Part shown: piece after piece, positions 53,419 through 64,000 of the stretch
How positions within the stretch are numbered: position 1 is the first letter of the stretch
Layout of the letters: the number at the start of each line of letters is the position of its first letter
Assembly (NCBI GenBank): GCA_036362985.1
Contig: JAYGXS010000009.1
Span: forward strand, 13,790,241 to 13,854,240
DNA: 64,000 nt
Reading direction: 5' to 3'
Source: Ligula intestinalis
Lineage: Eukaryota > Platyhelminthes > Cestoda > Diphyllobothriidea > Diphyllobothriidae
Position numbers and translations under genes: made by a program
Notes under the pieces: model-generated
The model's input: only the letters and a program-made list of their open reading frames with translations
The model's database searches: none
Told to the model about the DNA's origin: nothing

Positions 53419-54850
53419 ATATGGAAAAAATCATGTTTCACCCCAATTTACAAAAACGGAAATCGGTCCAATTCCCAAAATTATCGTGTTGTTCACCGAA
53501 TATCAGTTTTAGCAAAAATCTTAGATAAAATAATTTATAACCAAATGTTAGACCATCTGACGAATGTAAATCTTATACCTGCCTCTCAACATGCCTTTTT
53601 ACCCAAAAAGTCATGTCAGTCCTGCCATCTCACTTTCTTGGAATTCGTCTCCAGAAATTGAGATGATGGGAACATGGTAGCTACAATTTACTTTGATCTA
53701 AAAAAGCCTTTGACAAAGTCCCCCATGAAAGACTGATCGTGAAGCTAGTGAATCACAGGATTCGCCCTCCCCCCTCCTTGATTTTCTCAAATCCTATCTT
53801 CAAAACCGATTCCAAGTTGTACAACTTCGAAATATAGTATCAGAACCAGCTCATATAAGCAGTGGTGTTTTTCAAAGCACTATCCTAGGTCCCCTCTTAT
53901 TTCTCATTTACATTCATGAGTTATCCACGATATCAACCTCTGCTTAAACATGGTTATATGCAGATGACTTAAAACTCGCATATGCCTATCACAAATATTC
54001 GATCAGTAATGTGCATAGAACAATTGAATTAGACCTTCAAAAACTAAACACCTGGAGTGTTCAGTGAAAAATGCCTTTTTTACCAACAAAATGTCATCTC
54101 ATGATTTTTGGACCACTAAAACTTCCCCCCATAATGTTTAGTGATCAAAAAATAAAAGAGCTAACATCTTTAAACGATTTAGGTCTTAGCTATTCTTATA
54201 CTTTTGACTTATCCCCACATGTTAAACAAATCGCACCAAAAGCCAATCGACTATGTGGCTTCATAAGTAAAAATCTCACATCAATTACACTTCAGACTAA
54301 ACTTGACAAATGTACGTTTTACCTATTCTAGATTACTGCTCAATGTTTTTCGCTACCATGTCATCGGATGACAGACAGAAACTATAAAGAATACAGAGAA
54401 GGTTTACCAGATTTCTGTGTAAACGCAATGAGGCCCGAGACTCCTATACAATAATGTACAATAGATATGATCTTAAATCCCTCTGGCAAAGGTGACTCCA
54501 AAATGATTTAACTTTCCTATTTAAAGTGACACATAATCATAACATCCTTAGCAATAATATGTTAGCAAATCAAAATGGTTCCCGTCCCACTAGAAACAAC
54601 CAGCATACAATTCATAACGCTAAAGCTAGGATGGCCCAGCGATAAAATTTCTACACCATAAGGTATGCGATCATATGGAATGCCCTACCCAACGATATTC
54701 GCAAAAGCAACAGTTTAGCCGAATTTAGAAGAAAGACCAAGCAGTTCTTCTCAAATGACATGACGCATATATTTCTGAACAAACTAGGACACTTTGCAAA
54801 CAAGTTCTTTGAAATCAAATTTGAACCAAAAGGGATTTAACGGTCCAGGA

Positions 54851-56340
54851 GAGTTCCCACACATTTTGGAGAAAACTGGCCACTGCTGGAGGCTTTCCAG
54901 ACGACGGTTTCCAACGCTGATCAAATCAAAAGTTAGGCAAAATTTGCCTTGCCTCCTTTTGCAGTCCTAAAAAATAAAAAAAGCAAAAAACGAAGAATAA
55001 TTTATCTATTCCAATATTCTTTGACTAAAATTTCAATGTTTATGAAAACTTATTATAAAAGAAATTAATTTTCTCTACAACTATACTAAAATATATAGTG
55101 TTTACTCTTATAATGTATCAGAAGTATAAACGTTAATCATGTAAATCTCAATCTCACTAAGATATTTGACAAACGAAAGGCCAAGCGTCTTCTTCCGATG
55201 CACTTGAATGATGATGGTGCTTCACAATCAGCTTCCAGCTGCCTCGACCCACCTCAGACATCTGCAATGTCCCATCTGATTATCAAACTCCTGCCAATGG
55301 ACTACGATTTTAATCTCCGTATCGAACAGACCCATATATTGTAACGAGCCGAGGAGGTCAAGGTTGGCACACACACGAAATGATAAGAGAACTGAAGATG
55401 GTTTGGTCATTGGGAGCGGCGAACAGAGTTGATAAACGCCAGACCAAGCATACGAACGGAAGGATTATGACAAAATATCGAAGGAATGAACAGAATCTAC
55501 TCGATTTAAATGTATACGTACACGGATTATATATAATGAACAGTAAGAAAATGCGTCAAATGTTCTGACAACGATCTCACGGTCGTTGTGATCCAACACC
55601 GGAGCTACCTAAAGAGCAATTTGGTGGAAGGCAAGCTCCCAGATACCGATTCTATATACCTTTTATTTCCCCCAAAGTTTCTGAGCACCTTTTTTCGAAC
55701 ACCAATATGCACACTGCCAATATTTTATTTCAGCACTTATTTTTCTTTCATAGTGCTGTTTGTGTACCTTCACTATTAAAATCCATTGGTTAACGGTATC
55801 AGACCTAACAAAATTGTTACAGTAACTCTATGAAAGATGGCGCAGTGGAAATTTCCGAAAGTCTAATGACAGCCTCAACTGTACGCTGGCGTCACGCACT
55901 GATGGGCAGAGTCGTATTCCCTGGCGCTGGCGGGCATTTGGCTGAGACGTTCACCTCCCATGCTGTTGCCCTTAGAGCTAATCATCCCCTTCGTATGACA
56001 GAAAGACAAGAGGTCATAATGCAACTCAGTCAACTTTCTAACTGTAAACCAGACACCACACCACCCACCCCAGCTTGCCCACCAGGGCGACTTCTCATCA
56101 CCAAGGCCAACGACTATGCTCTGCGTAATTTTCCGTCTTTTCGAAGCTGTAAGCGCTTAATCTTTCGTGCCAGACCGAAATGCCTTGCTTTTTCAGATGG
56201 AGCATAGGACGAAGATAATATGATTATCTTGCATCATTCGTCGTACTAATACGTGTCTAAATGCCTAAACGGACGTATAAATGGTAACCAAAATATATTT
56301 AAAATTATATATTATTGCGGTTATTGCAGAATTTTGTTTA
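54851..56340. other. no recognised gene; one 125-codon frame
   Basis: A plus-strand frame at 55830-56207 (125 codons; ends CLAFSDGA) has no family I recognise and no visible domain. The rest is AT-rich with short frames. Confidence 0.35.
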
Positions 56341-56890
56341 TCCAAATGTTTGAAAGAGTAATAATAATAATAATATGTTTATCATGCCAGTTTACAGGCA
56401 ATTGTAAAGAGTTGGTAATGCACCTCTTGGGCGCCTTCCAACACCTCGAAGACCGGAAAAAACCTAAAACAAACTCCCTATGTTGCAGCCAGTATTGGTT
56501 TTGTTTCAGGTTTTTTGTTTTTTCAATACTGGGCGAGATAAGGAGTTTGTTTCAAGTGAAAAAAAACCTGCCTTCAAAGGTATGATACAAACGGAATAAA
56601 TGTACAGTTGTAAGCTAAATTGACTCATCAGCAGGAGAACTGTTTCAGATCGTTTCAAAACATTAGTTCCAGACGGAGAGGGTTGTCACAAGAACACAGT
56701 GTTCTCAGTCTTCCTTCAATGGTAATCGGCAAAAGTTGCGCGCTATCGGCTGAAGGGTTAGCGGACTGCGGGCTGCTGCTTCAGCCACATTATCTTCGAC
56801 ATGAAGCCTGGCGGGGTTTAAAGTCCACGAACGCCATCATAGTGAAAGAGAGATTCCACCGAGTCAGCACCCAAAATTCGTGAAGGTTGT
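56340..56890 (-). mobile_element. LINE family B 3' UTR copy
   Basis: Matches 36430-36960: an (ATA)n end at about 56358-56375, the nested hairpins (about 56465-56550), a CTCATCAGCAGGAG block and the C-terminal end GAATCTCTC...GGTGCTGAC. No RT is included, so it is a 5'-truncated insertion of about 550 bp. Confidence 0.8.
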
Positions 56891-57264
56891 CTGTGTGTGC
56901 CATAGGAGTAGTTTATAAAATGCGTACAGCACGTCATGGTTTCTCGTTATCCTCTTCCAACTTCAGCTCACAGAATAGCGATGCAGTAAAGCGCAGTGAG
57001 TGAACTCAAAAGGGTCTGATTAGCTACGTTTTGCAAGATGAATAATTTACACACCTAGCTCGGTGGCAGAGCTGATTAAACTCTTTAACCGAGGTACTTC
57101 TCTAATTAGTTTTACATTAAGGAGATAGTAAGAGTCTTAGAAACCTTATTTCCAGATGAAAGTGGCCACAGGCGATATTTTTCGACTGCGATAAAATGAA
57201 TTTTGGAATTTAAGCGATCAGAGAGCTCTGACAAACAAACTTCCTACTTAAGTAACATAATGAC

Positions 57265-57345
57265 ATAGAGTAGAAGAAGGAGAAGAAGAAGAAGAAGAAG
57301 AAGAAGAAGAAGAAAAAGAAGACTAAGGAGAAGAAAGAGAGAAAG
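57265..57345. repeat. (GAA)n microsatellite, end of short element
   Basis: An almost pure GAA run with interruptions. On the minus strand it is the TTC-rich 3' end following the ribozyme-like element at 57345-57495. TTC-rich ends also follow the copies at 1649, 3215 and 15394. Confidence 0.7.
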
Positions 57346-57495
57346 AAAAGGTGATTACCGAGCAACGTCTTTCATTGACCTGACCTTTCGAAATCCGTCA
57401 TGGATCCTTCATCAGAGACATTAGCAGTAACAGCAGAAACAACTGGTATTTTATAAACAGGCAGTTGCAACACTTATAGAATACCGTAACTATAT
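57345..57495 (-). repeat. solo short element with hammerhead-like module
   Basis: Minus strand: TTCTATAAGTGTTGCAACTG, CCTGTTTATAAAATACC, GTTTCTGCTGTTACTGCTAA, TGTCTCTGATGAAGGATCC, then the rest of the module and CAATGAAAGACGTTGC, ending in TTC repeats. Same block order as the right arm of the 15.5-kb foldback. Compact (about 150 bp plus tail), no coding, so SINE- or retrozyme-like in size. Confidence 0.6.
57380..57415 (-). ncRNA. hammerhead-like module in solo element
   Basis: CTGATGA, 19 nt with GGATCC/GGATTT pairing (ATGAC loop, G·U at the base), GAAA, GGTCAG. Both core blocks are intact, making this, with 26137-26172, one of the best candidates for an active or recently active ribozyme. 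The terminal A·C next to the core is a weak point. Confidence 0.55.
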
Positions 57496-57509
57496 ACATA
57501 TATAAGTAT

Positions 57510-59100
57510 ACATATACAGTGTTCTCAGCCTTTCTTGAATGTTTGTGGGTAAAAAGTTGCTCACTGTCAGCTGAAGAATATTCTGGTTGCTAGCCGCAGC
57601 TTCAGCAGCATTTTCTTTAGCATGAGGCCTGCCAGGGTTCCAAGTCCACGAACGCCATTAGTATGAAAGAGAGATTTCACCGAGTCAGCACCCAAACATC
57701 ATGAAGGTTGTTCTGAATGTAGAAAACTAGTGATAGCTCTCTTAACCAAAGGGTACCTTTGCTTAGTTTTAATAATTCAGGGTAGCTTATTCCAGATTGC
57801 TATGGCATTTACTGAAAAGAATTGAAAGTCAAGCTCTCTTATGGTACGAAAGGGATTAAAGGTGTGGCCATTGAAAAGCTTCAAGAGTAAAAATCGACCC
57901 TTCTGCAATCTACGAACACACAAGGGGTGGAATTTTATAAGTTCACAACGTTGTTGGTAGGCTAAGTTACGGTGTTTTGAAGTGAAAACTCTTTGAGTGA
58001 AGAAGTGCTGAACCGATTCTTTTTTCTTCTGTTCACTACGGCGCAGAAGACCAAATAGGGGCGAGCAATATTCAAGACTATCTCACGTACATATTATAAA
58101 GAAGTTTATGTGTAGCATGATCAAAGGCCTTAGCAAGATCGAAGTAATCTGCATAAAGGGCGAAACCGCTTTCTCTACATTGTAGCACATAATCAAAGAC
58201 AAAGAGCTGGCAGGTGTTACAGGATCTTTTCTCAAGAAATCCAAATTCGGTTGCATTGAGCATGTTGTTCTATGTTTAATGACCCACCGTCTTCTCTTCG
58301 ATCAAGGTCTTCAAAATCTTCGAGGCTGCTTAAAGTGTATTAATTATACTAAAGTCGTCAAAAAGCGTCGATTGGCCGTCCGTGGGAATAGGCAACATGT
58401 GCGATTCCTTTTACAACGAAGAAAAGGTTCCGCTTTCAAGACCAAGATTAAATATCTTACACAGAATAGACGGACAGATATCATTCGTTTTAGATTTAAG
58501 AATGCTAACCGGGACGCCAGCTGGTCCTGGACTATAAGGTTGACGAGCATTACGAGTGGCTACAGACATGTTCCAGAAGGTAAAACTTCTCATTTCGAGG
58601 ATGGCACCCGTCCGCACCCAGATAGTCGGAAGTACAGCGACCGAGCTTTCACTAAACGTCTTGGATAGGAACGCAATGAAGCTATCAGCGGTCAACTAAG
58701 CGTCAATTATGGGGTTTTCAAAGGCGTATTGAAGAAGGGAGTATTTTGCTTTTCTCTGCACTTTGGTTGTGCGCGAAAAGAGTTTCGCAACATATAGGGA
58801 AGGGTTTTCAGCAAATTTGACCTCATCGGCTATCTGCTTTTCTTCGGATAGCTTCTCAGACTGCTCAAAGATAACTTGGATTAAGGGCAGGAAGAAAGTT
58901 TGCTTTGGTTGATACAAACGACGAGAGAGTCTACGCAGATAGAGAAAGGTACACTTCATCCTTGACATGTATTATTTACTTACGGGGGACAAAATGAAGG
59001 ATGATTGGATCCAGGACTTTGTACAGAGTATCGCTACAAGCATTTACATTCAAACAATGGAAAATGTCAGACCACTCGAGCGAAATTCGATGAGTCAGTT
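57510..59100 (-). mobile_element. LINE family B, old decayed copy
   Basis: From about 59100: reading pieces at 58696-58968 (RRLSRRLYQPKQTFFLPLIQ, AKLFSRTTKVQRK), 58411-58695 (ADSFIAFLSKTFSESS, PYSPGPAGVPVSILKS), 58078-58263 (EFGFLEKRSCNTCQLF, DYFDLAKAFDHATHKLL), then C-terminal debris with LYNMYVR and the 3' UTR up to about 57516. Matches the best copy in order but with many indels. The EN is mostly gone. Confidence 0.8.
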
Positions 59101-59720
59101 ATTCCACCGTGTTTCTGAAAGAAACTGTATTTTTGTGAAGATATTTCGGTTTGTTACTGAAAACTCCCAGATGGCGGATTATTAACCGCTTGTGCACTAG
59201 TTGCTGAATGGCCAGCTTGCGAGCCGTGAACTGCTGAACTTTCATCCCACGTGGTGGATTTGGACGTGATGATTGCCCGACCATCTGTTTCCCCAGTGTT
59301 GGCGTTGGATGACGCGTTGGCTTATGCGTTCCGCAAGCGTTGACTTTTTTTGGTTAACTTGAGCCTTAGAACTGAAAATGGATTGGGCAGGTCATTACAC
59401 TTGTTCACAGACTGGTGGGCCATGAACCATACTCTAAAAGTGAATGTTCCACCACTAAGGACTGCAGTTTTATCTACAAATATGATTTAAAGTCACCAAC
59501 CCATTCCGGTAGACTTACGGTCCAGATATAAAATGTCTACATAATCTCGTGAAAATTTCACCTTCCTGAAAATAAATTAACATAAAAGCGCACGGTTTTC
59601 CTCCATATTCTTGAATATGGCTGTCCAGGTTGTTTGGTTTATTGGTCATTTCGACCCTATCTAAAATATTTATTGTCAGAAGACTGACATTTGGTTTGTC
59701 TATTTTATCTTACCTTTACA
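59101..59720. other. no recognisable gene
   Basis: The upstream part of the LINE B copy may extend to about 59300 as unrecognisable EN; beyond that I see nothing. Confidence 0.35.
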
Positions 59721-59724
59721 ATCA

Positions 59725-59955
59725 GTGAAATGTTTGCCAAATTTCAGACTTTCAGTTTTAGTTACAGTCCGCTTAATTCTTTCTTTGATAATACTTCCAA
59801 CATCCATCACTTTAAACGTTAATTCGTCGTTGCTTCCAGGCGTACGTTTCTTAGAAATACTCCGCCAATCGATATTAGATTCACGATCTTTTTACCATAG
59901 CATTAAGTTTGTAATGAAAGGGCGCTTTGGACCTTGAATATACAATTTATTTTTA
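59725..59955 (+). mobile_element. LINE 3' end fragment (C terminus plus hairpin end)
   Basis: Reads SRRTFLRNTPPIDIRFTIF-like text, the C-terminal end of a CR1 RT (WN-LP-DI region, here changed), then ATAGCATTAAGTTTG, AAGGGCGCTTTGGACCTT and AATATACAATTTATTTT. Same end as 36140-36225 and 40087-40135 but more decayed. Confidence 0.5.
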
Positions 59956-59959
59956 GCAA

Positions 59960-60870
59960 ATTAACCTGGTTATTTCAAGCGTAATCTGTGTGTTTATTAT
60001 AACGTTGACGTTTTGAACATTAAGTTTTGCCTATCCTCCACAAGCAGCTTTCTTCCTCACCCAAGAATGCGTGGTTGGACATTGAGTGGAGCGGACTTCA
60101 AGCAATACTTTCTGCTCGCATTTCTCGCTCATACCATGAAGCTTCGGTGGCTAGGGTGCCTTATCAGAAACATTAATCTTTCCTTCCATTTTACATGTCT
60201 ACCTACCCGGAAACACAGTACCTCTAAAACAAACCTCTCAGACACCTGACAGGAGACATTGAGGCACGTGCTTACACTTGACGTCTTTTCGTTTGCCATT
60301 AATCATAAATAGAACAGAAATTATGAATACTGACAAAGTCAGGTCACATCTCCATTTTTTCGGCGTATGCCGTTAGGATATTAGCCGATGGTTGTACTCC
60401 TTATTCTTACATATTTTTGACCATTTTTTTCGTTAGTAAATGCACCTAATTTGAACGTTAATATATATTTGCTTCCAGCTGAACCTAACTTTAAAATAAT
60501 TTGTCACTCGGTATAACATTTTCAAATAACCTAGCTATTCCAAGCGTACTTTACTTATCTGAACACTGGCTAGGTCAACATTTTATTCTTCGCATCCTCT
60601 GTAAGCAGCTTTGTCCTGGTCCTAATAAATGGATGATCGGGTATTAAGTCAACCATCTTCAAACGATCTCATCTGCTTACATTTCTTCGTCTCCCTCTTG
60701 GCGTTCGGTTTCGACTGTCGCAATGTCTTGTTAGAAGCATGAACCCTTCCGTCCATATATAGTCTCCCTTATGAAACTCAGAAATTTCAAAATCAACTGC
60801 TCAAACAAATACTCGGGAACACATTGATGGAAACACATTCAGCAGACGCCTTTTTGTTTGCCATTTACCC
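59960..60870. repeat. degenerate direct duplication, period about 560 bp
   Basis: Blocks in the first unit recur in the second in order: TTATTTCAAGCGTA/CTATTCCAAGCGTA, TATCCTCCACAAGCAGCTTT/CATCCTCTGTAAGCAGCTTT, a CTTCAA-C-AT-CT-CTGCT-CATTTCT block, and GACG-CTTTT-GTTTGCCATT. Diverged, non-coding. Confidence 0.4.
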
Positions 60871-60990
60871 TCGTTAGAATTCTAGCATGATTCATCAAGT
60901 CTAGCCCCAAAAATTTTTGGCATGGGCTATACGTGAGCACCGCCGAGCACATTATAGAGGCCGTGATCTGCCACGCTGCCATACTTTCAG

Positions 60991-61012
60991 TCACTGCACT
61001 GCAGTGCAGTGA
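60991..61012. repeat. perfect 22-nt palindrome
   Basis: TCACTGCACTG directly followed by CAGTGCAGTGA, an exact inverted repeat without a loop. It includes overlapping GCACTGCAGTGC. It could be chance or a protein-binding site. Confidence 0.7.
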
Positions 61013-61270
61013 CGATCATACGAAGCATGCAGATTCAACGATGACAGTAGGGGCATTTACTATAGAGAAAGTTACCTCCAGTCCATTGTTACATGTCCCC
61101 TTTATTATTGCAATAATAACCTGATCTCTTTAATATTTATTGTTTTCATAAATCACCGAATTTATTTGATTGCAGCAGCTACTGTCCTTGAAGGTAAGCA
61201 TATTGTCTGAGCATAGAGGTAAAAGGGGTTTATACTAACTGACAGGCGTTGTATTTATATAGTCACTTTA
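61013..61270. other. no recognisable gene
   Basis: AT-rich and without motif; it contains AGTCACTTTA doubled at 61261-61280. Confidence 0.4.
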
Positions 61271-61418
61271 AGTCACTTTATTAAGGGAAGAAGGCTTTCA
61301 CCCTTGAGCTCCCTATTCATAACCAAAATCACATAATAGGTCCACCGTAACAATAGTACATAATACAAATGTACAAATGTAGGCTTAACATCAGCGATAA
61401 GTGTGAGCCAGTTGCAAG

Positions 61419-62430
61419 GTGCTGCTACTGACACTTTGTACGCACAAAAATGATCAGGCAAGTAACATAAATGGTCAAGTTCTCCTCGACGAGGAGCACC
61501 ATGATCAAGCTTCTACAGAAACATCTCTAATGGTCTGCGGGACTAATACTCGGCGCCCAATTTCAGCACATGAGGAACTTTCAGAATTAAAAACCCCGCT
61601 AATTATAGGCTCATTTTCCGGACCGAAAGTGCAAAATGTACCCAGCACATCAACCACTCCTAGTGGGTATGCTAAGGCTGCATACAAATCACAGAAGGAA
61701 ACCACAAATGTAGAAGGGGGCAGCACGAAGCCAGACCTGATCAGTTCCATCCCAGACTCCAAAAGAAGCGTATCTCTGGTGATGGTAGCAGAAACACAAA
61801 GTCAAAAACTATTCCTAACAACATCTCGGGGTCTTCCGATAGCAGTAAGACTGGAAATATATCACGGGTTTACCTTGACCGACAAAACTGCATAATTGTT
61901 CAAGACGAGTCAAACGGAACTACAGATAAGGTATTACAGAAGTCGTCCATAAATCGGAAAAGCAACATTATCATACAAGGTGCTCCTGAGTCCACGTTTG
62001 ACAGTACAACGGAACGAGTTGCACACGACTATGATCGAATACTCGAAAACGTCAGCGCTGTCCTAAAGAATGGGGAAACCTATACCGTAAATAAAGCTTT
62101 ACGTCTTGGTAAAGCAGACCTAGGCCGCGACCTACAAAAAAACCCAAGGCCTCTCAAAGTTTTATTCATAATGAAGGCTTGGCATCAAAACTGCTAAAAG
62201 GAAAAACGGCCTTACCAAGTTTGTACAAGCAAGCGTTTTTTCAGCCAGAATACGAGTCGAGGGAGCGGATGAAAATGAGGCAACTAAGGATAGAATTGAG
62301 AGAGAGGACCGAAAGCGGGGCAAAGGGCCTGAAAATAAAAGATGGGCAAATAATACAAGTCAAGGGGCCCTTCCTCTGGCCAAAACCTGTCACGATAAGG
62401 GTTGGACCTCACGGAGTAAACTATCACTAA
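61419..62430 (+). pseudogene. LINE family E ORF1-like region
   Basis: A Ser/Thr-rich N-terminal part at 61419-61895 (PSTSTTPSGYAKAAYKSQKE), then after a frame change a domain at about 61900-62430: RKSNIIIQGAPES, VNKALRLGKADLG, KNPRPLKVLF, KLLKGKTALPSLY, ESRERMKMRQLRIELRERTE and LKIKDGQIIQVKG. It parallels family A ORF1-like (NVIIQG, FRLGKR, RPLKV). About two frame changes. Confidence 0.65.
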
Positions 62431-63752
62431 AGATCCTAACCGCAAATTTACAAAGCTTGTTTAACAAGCTGGATGAACTAAAGAATTTGGTCGATGAGGT
62501 GAAACCAGACATCATGGTTTTAACTGAAACCTGGCTTTCAAAAGAAATCGCTGATTCTGAATTATCACTTTGAGGATATCAGCTTTTCAGGAAAGACATA
62601 ACAACTAGGGGAGGAGGGCTTATAGTCTATGTCACTTGCAAGCTGACAGCCACGGCTGAAGTACCGGTCCCAGCACCAAATGTGGAAATGCTAAATATTA
62701 CTATATCTGCTAAGTACGCCAGGCCACTGACGCTTTCGGTGACATACCGCTCGCCAAACCATTCTCATGACCAAGACACTATCCTCATAGCAGAATTATA
62801 TAGGGTTAGTGAGAAAAAAGACATCCTAATCGTTGGGGACTTTAACGCTCCTGGTGTTGACTGGCAGACATGGACTGCACAGGGTCTTCAAGACAACTTC
62901 AATCACAAATTACTACAATGGGCCACAGCCAAACTGCTCTGCCAAACCGTCGCGTTTGAAACGCGGGCTAGGGAAGGACAAAAGTCGAACTGTCTCGACC
63001 TTATCTTTACCCGAGAGGAGGAAACTGTGATTGACCTGCAGGATCGACCACCATTAGGGTCAAGCGACCATATTATGCTGTATTTCAAGTATTCGCTGTT
63101 CTCCAAATCCTTCTCCTCCGACACATGGGAAAGTAACATTTGGAAGGGCGACTACCCACTTATGAGAAGAGAAATGTCAGAGGTATCATGGGAAACAGAT
63201 CTCCAAGGTGGGGCAAATGAACAGTTGATGACCTTTAGCTCGACGTTGAAAAGGACTCTCTGTCTCAACTGTCCCTTCAGAAGAAAGACAAGTACGAATC
63301 GCCCGAAGTGGATGAACTCAAACTTGCAGGCTGCTTTCAAAAAAAGAAACCGCTTCTGGAGACGCTACAGATTAACCGGCTCCGGTAAACACTTACGGGA
63401 GTATAAGCAACAACGTAACATTTGTAAAAGAGAAGCTACTAAACTGCGCACGAAATACGAGTTGAACATATTACACAAGTCGCTGGAACACCCCAAGATC
63501 TTGTACGGTTACATAAGAAGCACGAAGAGATCTCAGGAACTGATCCCTGCCCTTAGATCAGCCGATGGACAACTGGTGACCGAAGACCAGATGAAAGCCT
63601 CCCTCCTCTCCAATTTCTTTGAATCCGTCTACACCCGAGAACCTACAACTTTTGCTGACGGTCCGTCCGCTCATCGACCGATAACTGCACCCTCTTTATT
63701 GCCCAAAATAGAGGACCTAGAGTTTTCAAACAACACTGTCAGGGCCGAATAA
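62424..63752 (+). CDS. LINE family E endonuclease and linker
   Basis: SLKILTANLQSLFNKLDELK, DIMVLTETWLSKEIA (catalytic Glu), a TGA at 62571, GYQLFRKDITTRGGG, LTLSVTYRSPNHSHDQDTI, ILIVGDFNAPGVDWQTW (GDFN), NCLDLIFTREEE and PLGSSDHIMLYF (SDH). Then RPKWMNSNLQAAFKKRNRFW and LHKSLEHPKILYGYIRSTKR, the linker. A TAA at 63750 precedes LQLKPAKSPGPGKIPALALR, after which RT continues in the same frame. The TGA and TAA are the only damage seen. Confidence 0.85.
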
Positions 63753-64000
63753 CTCCAACTTAAGCCTGCCAAATCACCTGGGCCGGGCAAAATTCCTGCA
63801 CTAGCACTAAGAGAATTAGCTAACGAACTATGCAAAACCCTGGCTGCCATCTTCCAGAAATCTTTTGACGAAGGCGAACTCCCAGAAGAATGGAAGTGGG
63901 CAAACGTCACCCCGATCTATAAGGGAGGTTCGCGACTTGATTGCGCAAATTTCCGTCCTGTCAGTCTAACTTGCATCGTGTGCAAAGTAATGGAGCGCAT
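63753..64000 (+). pseudogene. LINE family E RT, N-terminal part (truncated by window)
   Basis: KPAKSPGPGKIPALALREL, LAAIFQKSFDEGELPEEWKW, ANVTPIYKGGSRLDCANFRP and VSLTCIVCKVMERI: RT fingers motifs 1-2. The catalytic motif lies beyond the window. Confidence 0.85.

Larger units (their letters stand above)
51940..54850 (+). mobile_element. CR1/Jockey-like LINE, family D
   Basis: EN begins near 52010 (VALINARSIVDKYPRLRTFI, IVFLTETWVNGS) and continues in 52218-52739 (YKIIAGDLNRPEINMPEL, NKPTRGNNILDVIFTND, ASDHKTIIAV). RT: STSYGTDRIPPCML at about 53310, SQNYRVVHRISVLAK at about 53475, YFDL-KKAFDKVPHERL at about 53695, STILGPLLFLIYIHELS at about 53880, WLYADDLKLAYAY at about 53950, and a C-terminal remnant to about 54850. 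Stops and frameshifts throughout. 5' truncated (no ORF1), abutting the PLE fragment at about 51885. Confidence 0.85.
61275..64000 (+). mobile_element. CR1/Jockey-like LINE, family E, cut by window end
   Basis: Plus strand: N-terminal/ORF1-like (61419-62430), EN (62424-63100), linker (63280-63430) and RT fingers (63740-64000). The pol frame from 62424 to the end has only two in-frame stops (TGA 62571, TAA 63750), making this one of the least damaged elements. Related to family A by ORF1 and EN motifs. The 5' boundary is uncertain. Confidence 0.85.

Noticed and set aside
1..64000. CRISPR arrays, bacterial operons or ribosome binding sites
   Set aside because: No evenly spaced repeats with unique spacers, and all coding signals are eukaryotic retroelements.

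Overview
This is a eukaryotic, repeat-dominated window. It has no operons, no bacterial genes and no recognisable rRNA. Almost every coding signal is a retroelement: Penelope-like elements (PLEs) with a GIY-YIG endonuclease, APE-type non-LTR LINEs (CR1/Jockey-like), RTE-like LINEs, and one Ty3/gypsy integrase fragment. Abundant PLEs, CR1-like and RTE elements, one of them with a C2H2 finger after the RT, fit a flatworm. A pseudophyllidean tapeworm is my best guess, but that is inference. Three runs of N (10, 100 and 100) show a draft scaffold.

Layout. 1-12 kb: mostly unannotatable DNA with a decayed PLE end (2475-3250), short dispersed repeats and a (GTA)n tract with a gap. 12-16 kb: a PLE fragment, then a cluster of foldback DNA: a tRNA-like core between 85-nt inverted arms (14306-14562), a near-perfect hairpin (14942-14996) and a 360-nt inverted pair of ribozyme-like modules (15347-15705). 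16.1-18.9 kb: one near full-length PLE on the minus strand flanked by direct pseudo-LTRs. 19.4-24 kb: a CR1-like LINE (family A, minus). 24.6-27 kb: three PLE 3' fragments, head to head. 27-30 kb: no gene seen. 30-33 kb: a large hairpin and two RTE-type remnants. 33.97-34.28 kb: the only convincing host coding sequence, the last exon of an Ig-domain single-pass membrane protein, cut by a 100-N gap. 34.4-40 kb: LINE families C and B. 41-49 kb: small fragments and two near-identical LINE C copies on either side of a 100-N gap. 49-55 kb: gypsy integrase, LINE B tail, PLE RT and LINE D nested or abutting. 55-61 kb: LINE B debris and repeats. 61.3-64 kb: a LINE (family E) running off the window.

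The most interesting signal is a recurring hammerhead-ribozyme-like module: CTGAYGA, 19 nt able to form a short hairpin, GAAA, then six bases usually ending in CAG. It has the same 36-nt length in eight places. Three lie just downstream of GIY-YIG coding remnants of one PLE family, two form the head-to-head foldback at 15.35-15.7 kb, and three are solo. A different, shorter CTGATGA...GAAA motif lies in both pseudo-LTRs of the 16-19 kb PLE. Hammerhead motifs in PLEs are established. The fixed-length solo and foldback derivatives may be a small non-autonomous family.

Nearly all ORFs carry frameshifts or stops, so these are remnants. The retroelement proteins would work by target-primed reverse transcription, with EN or GIY-YIG cutting the target and RT copying the element RNA.
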